Positions 58,511-64,000 of a stretch of DNA of 64,000 nt are shown in pieces. The DNA is from Solanum dulcamara (lineage: Eukaryota; Streptophyta; Magnoliopsida; Solanales; Solanaceae). The notes beneath the pieces were generated by a model. That model made no database searches. It was not told the DNA's origin and was given only the letters and a program-made list of their open reading frames with translations. A program made the position numbers and the translations under genes. Every line of letters starts with the position of its first letter. Position 1 is the stretch's first letter. The stretch is from assembly GCF_947179165.1 (NCBI RefSeq), contig NC_077245.1:47083286-47147285 (forward strand), written 5' to 3'.

Positions 58511-60103
58511 TATTGTTCATTATTTTTTATATTTTGAATGTATTACTTTTGAAAATCCCTTTTTGGCGTGGGTTCAAAGATGACATAATTTGCCCCAATT
58601 GTTGCTCAGTTTTATAGATGTAGAATGTGATTCAACTCTTTGATTTATTCCGTAAACATCTTCTTATATCTCCTTAAGATTATCCTCTGTTGCATCATAC
58701 TTTTTCATCATCTTCTCCATCATGTCTTCGATTCTTGCAACTCTGGATCCCCCATTTCGATTTCCAAGAGGGATGTATGCACCACCATTATTATTGTCTC
58801 TCATTTTCCAATCACCTACTCTAGCTTTCCCACGGTTTCGATCATTGTATCCATTTCGGTTGTAATTGTTCTCACAATTGTAGTTTCCATCACGATTATA
58901 ATTATTGTCGCGGTTGTAATGAGCCTCTTGATTGAAGTTGTTATAATTCTAACCTTAATTTCCTTGACTTTGGCACCAACAATCTAGATTGGATGCTTGG
59001 GCGTTGATCCGAAAACCCCCCACTTGATCATTTACATAATAGACATCTTCCTCATATCCATAATCATCATAACTTGGTGCCCTATTTTGATGGTCAATTG
59101 TATTAACTTTCTCTTGTCCCATGCTTTTGACTACCAACCTGATGTCAGTCTTTAATTGAGCAAGCTCTTGAAGTATATCTTTGTTTTGTAAGTTGGGATT
59201 CTTATTTGTGCGAACAAAAAAAAAGGTTTCTGAAGTTTTTGTGTCCCTAGTTCTCCAAGCTCTGTTGACCTTTGTAACCTAATCAAGTCTCTCTTCGCCC
59301 TGCTATAAAGTGTTAGCCAAAAATACTCCGCTAGTGATTGTGTCGGCAACAGCCTTTCCATTATCATCAAGTGCATGGTAGAGTAGATCAATAAGTGACT
59401 CTTCCGCTATCCTATAATTTGGCATGCTTTTTAGATACTTTACAAATCAATCCTAAGCTCCACAAATTGACTCTACGGGCAACTGTTGGAAATTATTGAT
59501 TTTATTTAGTTTTAACTTCTCGGATAATGGGAAATATTTCTCCGTGAATGCTAGGTATAATTCATCCCAAGTTGTAATGAAGTTGTACGAGAGTTCGGAC
59601 AACCAAATTAAAGCTTCGCCAGTAAGTGATAATGGAAAAACATGTAATCCAATGATATCCATATTCAAGCCTGGGTCGCCAACACTGCTTTGACAAACAT
59701 ATGCCACATTCTGGAGATGAATGTATGGATCTTCGGATGGCAATCCCAAAAATAGTCCTCTACTATGAAGCATTTGAATTAGCCTACTAGTGATGCTAAA
59801 ATTTGTTCCTGGCGGCTTTAGAGGGAATAGAATCGCACCTGTAGTTCCGACAGTGTTCAGATGAACCCCAGAGTTGTTCCATATGCTGAATTCGGAATAT
59901 TGTCTCGGTGGAGGACGTTGTCTTGCTACTTGTGGGTTATTAAGCACATTCTGTGATTGATGTTGCGGAGGATGATGTGGTGTATTGTCATGTTTCTCTC
60001 CAAGATGTTCCACGCCATCCCCAAATTTGTGTCCTTCATTATTATTGTTATTTTTTGTCATCCTATGTAATGCTCTTTCACTTTTGGGATTAAAGGGAAT
60101 CAT
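58511..60103 (-). pseudogene. Element C gag
   Basis: The start at 60103 (MIPFNPKSERALHRMTKN) opens a 216-codon frame with an Asn/His/Pro-rich head and the gag core FPLSLTGEALIWLSELSYN and ITTWDELYLAFTEKYFP (59500-59640). The C-terminal part (58640-58950) is a basic Asn/Arg/Asp/Tyr-rich repeat region, probably RNA-binding, then an EDMMEKMMKKYDAT helix. Stops and frameshifts at about 59450 and 59150 break it. Confidence 0.75.
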
Positions 60104-60245
60104 CGGACTTTCTTGACTTCTCGTATTTGGAATGTTCTAGGAATCGAAACCTGTTACAGCACAAACAAAAGTAAAAGTAACATAAAATAAGAAAATAGCG
60201 ATTACCAATCAAATAATATAATAAATCTTAATCTAAAAGTAATAA
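60104..60245 (-). other. Element C 5' leader, primer site deleted
   Basis: This stretch lies between gag and the truncated 5' LTR. It contains TGTGCTGTAACAG, a leader string of this group, but no tRNA-Asp-type primer site. The deletion that removed the end of the 5' LTR also took the primer site. Confidence 0.55.
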
Positions 60246-61116
60246 ATGCATGCACACTATTCAAGAATTACTTTTTATTAAGTTTTACGTCGTTAATTCT
60301 TCATGGCTCCCACAACCCTAGTTGTGGAATTAGCTACTCATAACTACGTATTCACACTTAATAGCATTCAAGTTAAAAGAACTTATAACTTACAATGAGA
60401 AGTGTGAAAGCTTAAAAATATCTTCAATAAAATCCGAACGTAAAATATCGATAACAAAACCTAAAATTCAAGAATTAAAGCTCAAAAGTAGTTTAAGCTA
60501 TATTCTCAAACCCAAAAATGTACATACAAAAATCTAAACCTAAGAAGTGTATTTATAGACTAACTTTCCTAAATAAATATGGATTTGGAAACCATAGGAG
60601 ACTAAAATTCGGATCGGGTCTACGACTCATTTCTATGGGTTGTAAGCTTTCAGACGAGCCGTAGATCCAGCTCGTACTCTTTCACCTAGCACTGATAGAT
60701 TCTTCTTCTACACGACCATTCTCTGCGGCTCAGTACATGGATCATGACTTATCAATAGGGGTCATAGACACTGTCCTTTCACCACTTGCAACTTCTAGCC
60801 ACGACTGACTGTTACGCCTCGTTTAAATGTCGATGAGCCGTATAACCTTCTCGTTTCCTTCACTGTTCCTTTATTCCTTCACTATTATTTTGATAACTAA
60901 AACCTACGACCCGTATATCAAATAATGAGTCATATTCTGAGCTCGTAGACCTCAAAAATTACCTTCCTTCAGTGTTATGATCCCTCAATCATTTCTCCAA
61001 CTTAGTTTCCTGCAAAATATGCACAACCAACATCAAATATGCTAGCATATACTTAAAATACATACACATTCTTAAGTTTCAAAGCATTAAAAGTACCATA
61101 AATACACTGTACATTA
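60246..61116 (-). mobile_element. Element C 5' LTR (truncated)
   Basis: It is the partner of 49463-50329, over 90 percent identical by eye. It lacks the last 630 bases of the LTR. The expected start TG reads TA. A TATA box is at 60550-60558. Confidence 0.8.
60550..60558 (-). promoter_or_regulatory. TATA box, element C 5' LTR
   Basis: CTATAAATA on the minus strand is identical to the one in the 3' LTR. Confidence 0.65.
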
Positions 61117-62191
61117 ATGACCAACTTGGCCTTGATGCCTACCACCACCACTTCTACAATCTCTAGCTTGGTGACCCGACTTACCATATTTGAAGCATGC
61201 ATTGGAGCAGGCTAACCAATCTCCTTAGTGAGTCCTCCCATACTTCTTGCAAGTAGGGAAAGCTTGGGCACCCACATTCTCACTTGGGACCATAAGGTTT
61301 GCACCTCTATCTTTGTTGAACCTTGGAGGAGGAGCACTAAGGGGACCTTGCACCATGAATCTTTTCCCACCTCGTCCCTTTCCACCACCAACACTATAAC
61401 CGGACTTTTTGTGAGTGAATCTTCCACCATCAACCCTAGACTTCTTGAACTCTCTTGGTTTCCCCCTTAATTTCTCATCCTCAATTTGTTCTGCACGTGT
61501 CATGAGTCGGGAGATATCCATCTCTTTGACCAACCTGGCCTTCTTGCATTCTTTAGACACCAAACTAGAAACACCGAAGATGAATTTGGTCATTCTGGCC
61601 CTTGGGTTAGAAACCATTAAAGGAGCATACTTAGACAATATGGTGAATTTGAGGGCATACTCCCTCACACTAATTCTCCCTTGGCGAAGATTGATAAACT
61701 CTTGAATATTTACCTCCCTAAGCTCCAAAGGAAAGAAGCAATCTAAGAAGGCACCCTTAAACTCTTCCCATTCTATTGGTACGACACCTTCACCCCTCTC
61801 AACCACCCATTGCTCATACCAAACCCTTGTTACACCCTTGAGTTGATAGGCCATAAGCTAGGCCTTTTAATTTGGAGGTACTCCTATAATTTCCATAATC
61901 CGATAAGCTTCATCAACAAACTCCATTAGGTCCTCATCTATCTTGGAACCATCAAATTTAGAAGGATTTATTCTCTTGAAGTCTCGAATCCTAGTAGCCA
62001 TATTAGGCACTTGAGGAAGAGGAGGAGGAACACCTTGATTAGCTTGGTTGGCCACGACTTGGGCCAATAAAGTGATGATATTTTAGAACTCTATGTATAA
62101 ATCCCTTATTATGTGGAGCCTCGGGAACCAGAGGAGCTTGGTCTGCGTTAGCATCCATTTCTCTAGGTGGAGGTACTCTTCTTGGAGGCAT
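61117..62191 (-). pseudogene. Element B gag
   Basis: The start at 62191 gives MPPRRVPPPREMDANADQAP, the typical chromovirus gag opening in this plant family. After a frame break the next block is VANQANQGVPPPLPQVPNM (61990-62060). A long frame (61225-61854) holds MAYQLKGVTRVWYEQWVVE, FFPLELREVNIQEFINL and VREYALKFTILSKYAP. The basic linker and two knuckles follow, the second reading CFKYGKSGHQARDC with Tyr for the second Cys. It is cut at 61117 by element C. Confidence 0.85.
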
Positions 62192-62390
62192 TATCTAGAA
62201 AACAGGAAATAATTCATTAGATAAAGAAAGTCTTAGGACAACTCTAAGGTAGGCCACGAATCATGAAAGAAGGAAAAGTTTCCTAAACTCCTCATAGTCT
62301 CCCATTAAAAATTCTAGCGCGCTTCATAACTATAAACAAGACCCTATTCAATGCAGTATGTTGGAATCCTAGGACCATTCAAAACGTTGG
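62192..62390 (-). other. Element B 5' leader
   Basis: The untranslated stretch between the primer site and the gag start has no ORF of note. It is related to the leader of element A. Confidence 0.55.
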
Positions 62391-62404
62391 GATCTGATAC
62401 CAAG
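62391..62404 (-). promoter_or_regulatory. Primer-binding site of element B
   Basis: TTGGTATCAGATCC on the minus strand follows the 5' LTR end after two bases. It matches the initiator-Met tRNA complement over the first ten bases. Confidence 0.85.
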
Positions 62405-62406
62405 AT

Positions 62407-64000
62407 TGTAACAACCCAAGCCTAGGGCCTAGATGTGACACGGCGAATGAGAAGCCCAAAAATACCTCAAACAAGACTTTTAGCATTCATTTAGCCTTTC
62501 ATAGGTAATGAAAATCAATAACTAGTAGAAACAAGGGGAAAGAAGGACTATGGAAAACATCATAAACAAGCACAATATTAGCCAAAATTAATCATACATA
62601 TGTCGATCAATACCTCTAATTTAAGACTTGGCGGGGGGGCTAAGACATGTCCCTAGCTTACCCTCAAATAAAGTGACAATAAAGTATCATAATAGATGTC
62701 AAAGTGTCTCAACACAACATAAGTTAGAAAAGGGAATAGGTATTGTTCTCGAAACATGAGAAATCACAAAAAGTAGTCTTCAAGTGATCCAAACTACCCA
62801 CGTGTAGAAGGATGAAGATGAGCACCAATTCCTACACGGTGATATCATATAGGCAATAGAGTATGCATTAGTACTTTGAATGTACTATGTATGTAGGCAT
62901 GCAATACAATATAAAATACTTACGAATTTTATAAGGTAGAGTACATAATTGAGTACATGTATGAGTAATCAAGTAGATAACCTTTAAATCATACTTATTT
63001 GGGAAGATGACTATAACCGACAATAATACCAGATGAGCTATAACATGGAATCCAATGCAACCCCTTACATTGGAAAGGGGGTTACTACTTGCCAAGGTAG
63101 AACTCAGTTAATATTTATTTCTTTAACATTTAATGGCCATTTGTGGATCCACTAGCCTAGCCGACAAGGGCTCCTATGGTGACACATAGTTAATGAAATA
63201 GGAGGTTGCTACTAAGATTCCCTTTCTGAACCCCATCTCAAGCCTCATTTGGTGCTAAGTCAAATCCCACGGAATAATATATCATAGTACTGTAAACATA
63301 CACATAGTTTGAGACATTAAATCATCATTTTGTAGAATAGCTCCTTAAAACCTATGGTGATTCAAATATGCAATAATTGTCATTATCGCATAGAGAATCC
63401 ATTAGCTTAGGTGAGAAAACTTTCCACCAACATTCATAATCATAGTCATTATCTTTCCTAAATATTTAACTGGAGCTCATAACCTTCAAGTTATGCTTTT
63501 TTGAAAATAGAGTAAAACTAGGAGAGTTCAAGTCACTTGAACTTTTAAACATGTATGAAAATGAAGTTATGCATTAACACTATGACATTCATCAATTAAA
63601 ATCATGCTTTAAAAAATCCACCACGAATTTAAAGAACCTTTAAGGATCTAAGTAGGGAAAGTACTTACAAACCACCAATCCATATATTTGAAATGATTTT
63701 GTATCAATGTAGACCTATAATAGTTAGCTTCATCATGATTCATGCTATTAAGTAGAAATTAGAATGACCCATAAAGAAATCTTACTTGAAATCAAGAGAT
63801 TTGATTGGAAAGGGTTTTGGACTCCATGGGTAGAAGAATCCATGGATGAAGACCCACATACCTTAAAGTAAAGTTTAATGAGATTAAAGAAGTCTTGAGA
63901 AGCTTGAAGTAGATCCCAACCCTACCATTTGTATTTGAGGGGTGGACGTTTTGGTGAACATCCAGTTTATAAATTCAATGCTAGAGGTATCAAAGGTCTC
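62407..64000 (-). mobile_element. Element B 5' LTR (runs off the window)
   Basis: It ends GGGTTGTTACA on the minus strand at 62407. It contains the near-palindrome at 63085-63100 and GTGGATCCACTAG near 63141. It matches the 3' LTR at 40373 in order and content, so about 400 bases should lie beyond the window end, together with the other half of the target duplication. Confidence 0.8.

Larger units (their letters stand above)
48833..61116 (-). mobile_element. Element C: Athila-like gypsy element, 12.3 kb
   Basis: Two related terminal segments (48833-50329 and 60246-61116) bound a minus-strand body in the order gag, protease, reverse transcriptase, RNase H, integrase, extra ORF. It interrupts element B between the gag zinc knuckle and the protease linker, whose reading resumes on each side. 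Flanks are ATGAG (48828-48832) and ATGAC (61117-61121), a 4 of 5 match consistent with an aged target duplication. There is no chromodomain. The RT box FVDD is intact. Confidence 0.85.

Noticed and set aside
58640..58987. 115-codon plus-strand ORF rich in Ile/Val
   Set aside because: It is antisense to the Asn/Arg/Asp-rich gag tail of element C, which explains the composition.
61228..61705. Plus-strand ORFs opposite element B gag
   Set aside because: They are antisense shadows of a gag frame with clear family motifs on the minus strand.

Overview
This looks like AT-rich nuclear DNA of a dicot plant, most likely a member of the Solanaceae. The evidence is the repeat content: several Ty3/gypsy chromoviruses with MPPRR-type gag starts and initiator-Met-tRNA primer sites, LTRs that end in GGGTC(A/G)TGACA, and Athila/Tat-like elements with a tRNA-Asp-type primer site. 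I found no intact host gene, tRNA, rRNA or CRISPR array. Nearly every recognisable coding stretch is a decayed retroelement gene broken by stops and frameshifts.

Layout. 1-5.9 kb: minus-strand chromovirus LTRs, an Athila-like integrase tail in a tandem duplication, a MITE-like insertion, and an orphan plus-strand Athila-type LTR end with primer site. 5.9-11.6 kb: a gag scrap, then a plus-strand chromovirus (element A) whose pol has been lost. 11.6-12.7 kb: a candidate endogenous pararetrovirus fragment. 12.7-21.5 kb: two minus-strand chromovirus bodies (G, then F) separated by an LTR fragment. 21.5-27.9 kb: a plus-strand chromovirus (E). 27.9-30.4 kb: a pol fragment joined to an LTR (D). 30.4-36.1 kb: an island with few retroelements but several small DNA transposons, including a Mutator-like MITE and a SINE scrap with target-site duplications. 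36.1-40.4 kb: a miniature LTR, a LINE reverse-transcriptase scrap and degenerate LTRs. 40.4-64 kb: a nested complex. A minus-strand chromovirus (B) is split in integrase by a 2.75-kb solo LTR and between gag and protease by a 12.3-kb Athila-like element (C). C carries an extra ORF downstream of pol.

The four chromovirus reverse transcriptases each have a different broken catalytic box, while element C keeps FVDD. This fits C being one of the younger insertions. The most interesting signals are the third ORF of C, a pair of near-palindromic boxes shared by seven LTRs in both orientations, the pararetrovirus-like fragment, and four insertions with clear target-site evidence that let the order of events be read from the sequence. 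Most boundaries without TG/CA ends or duplications are approximate.
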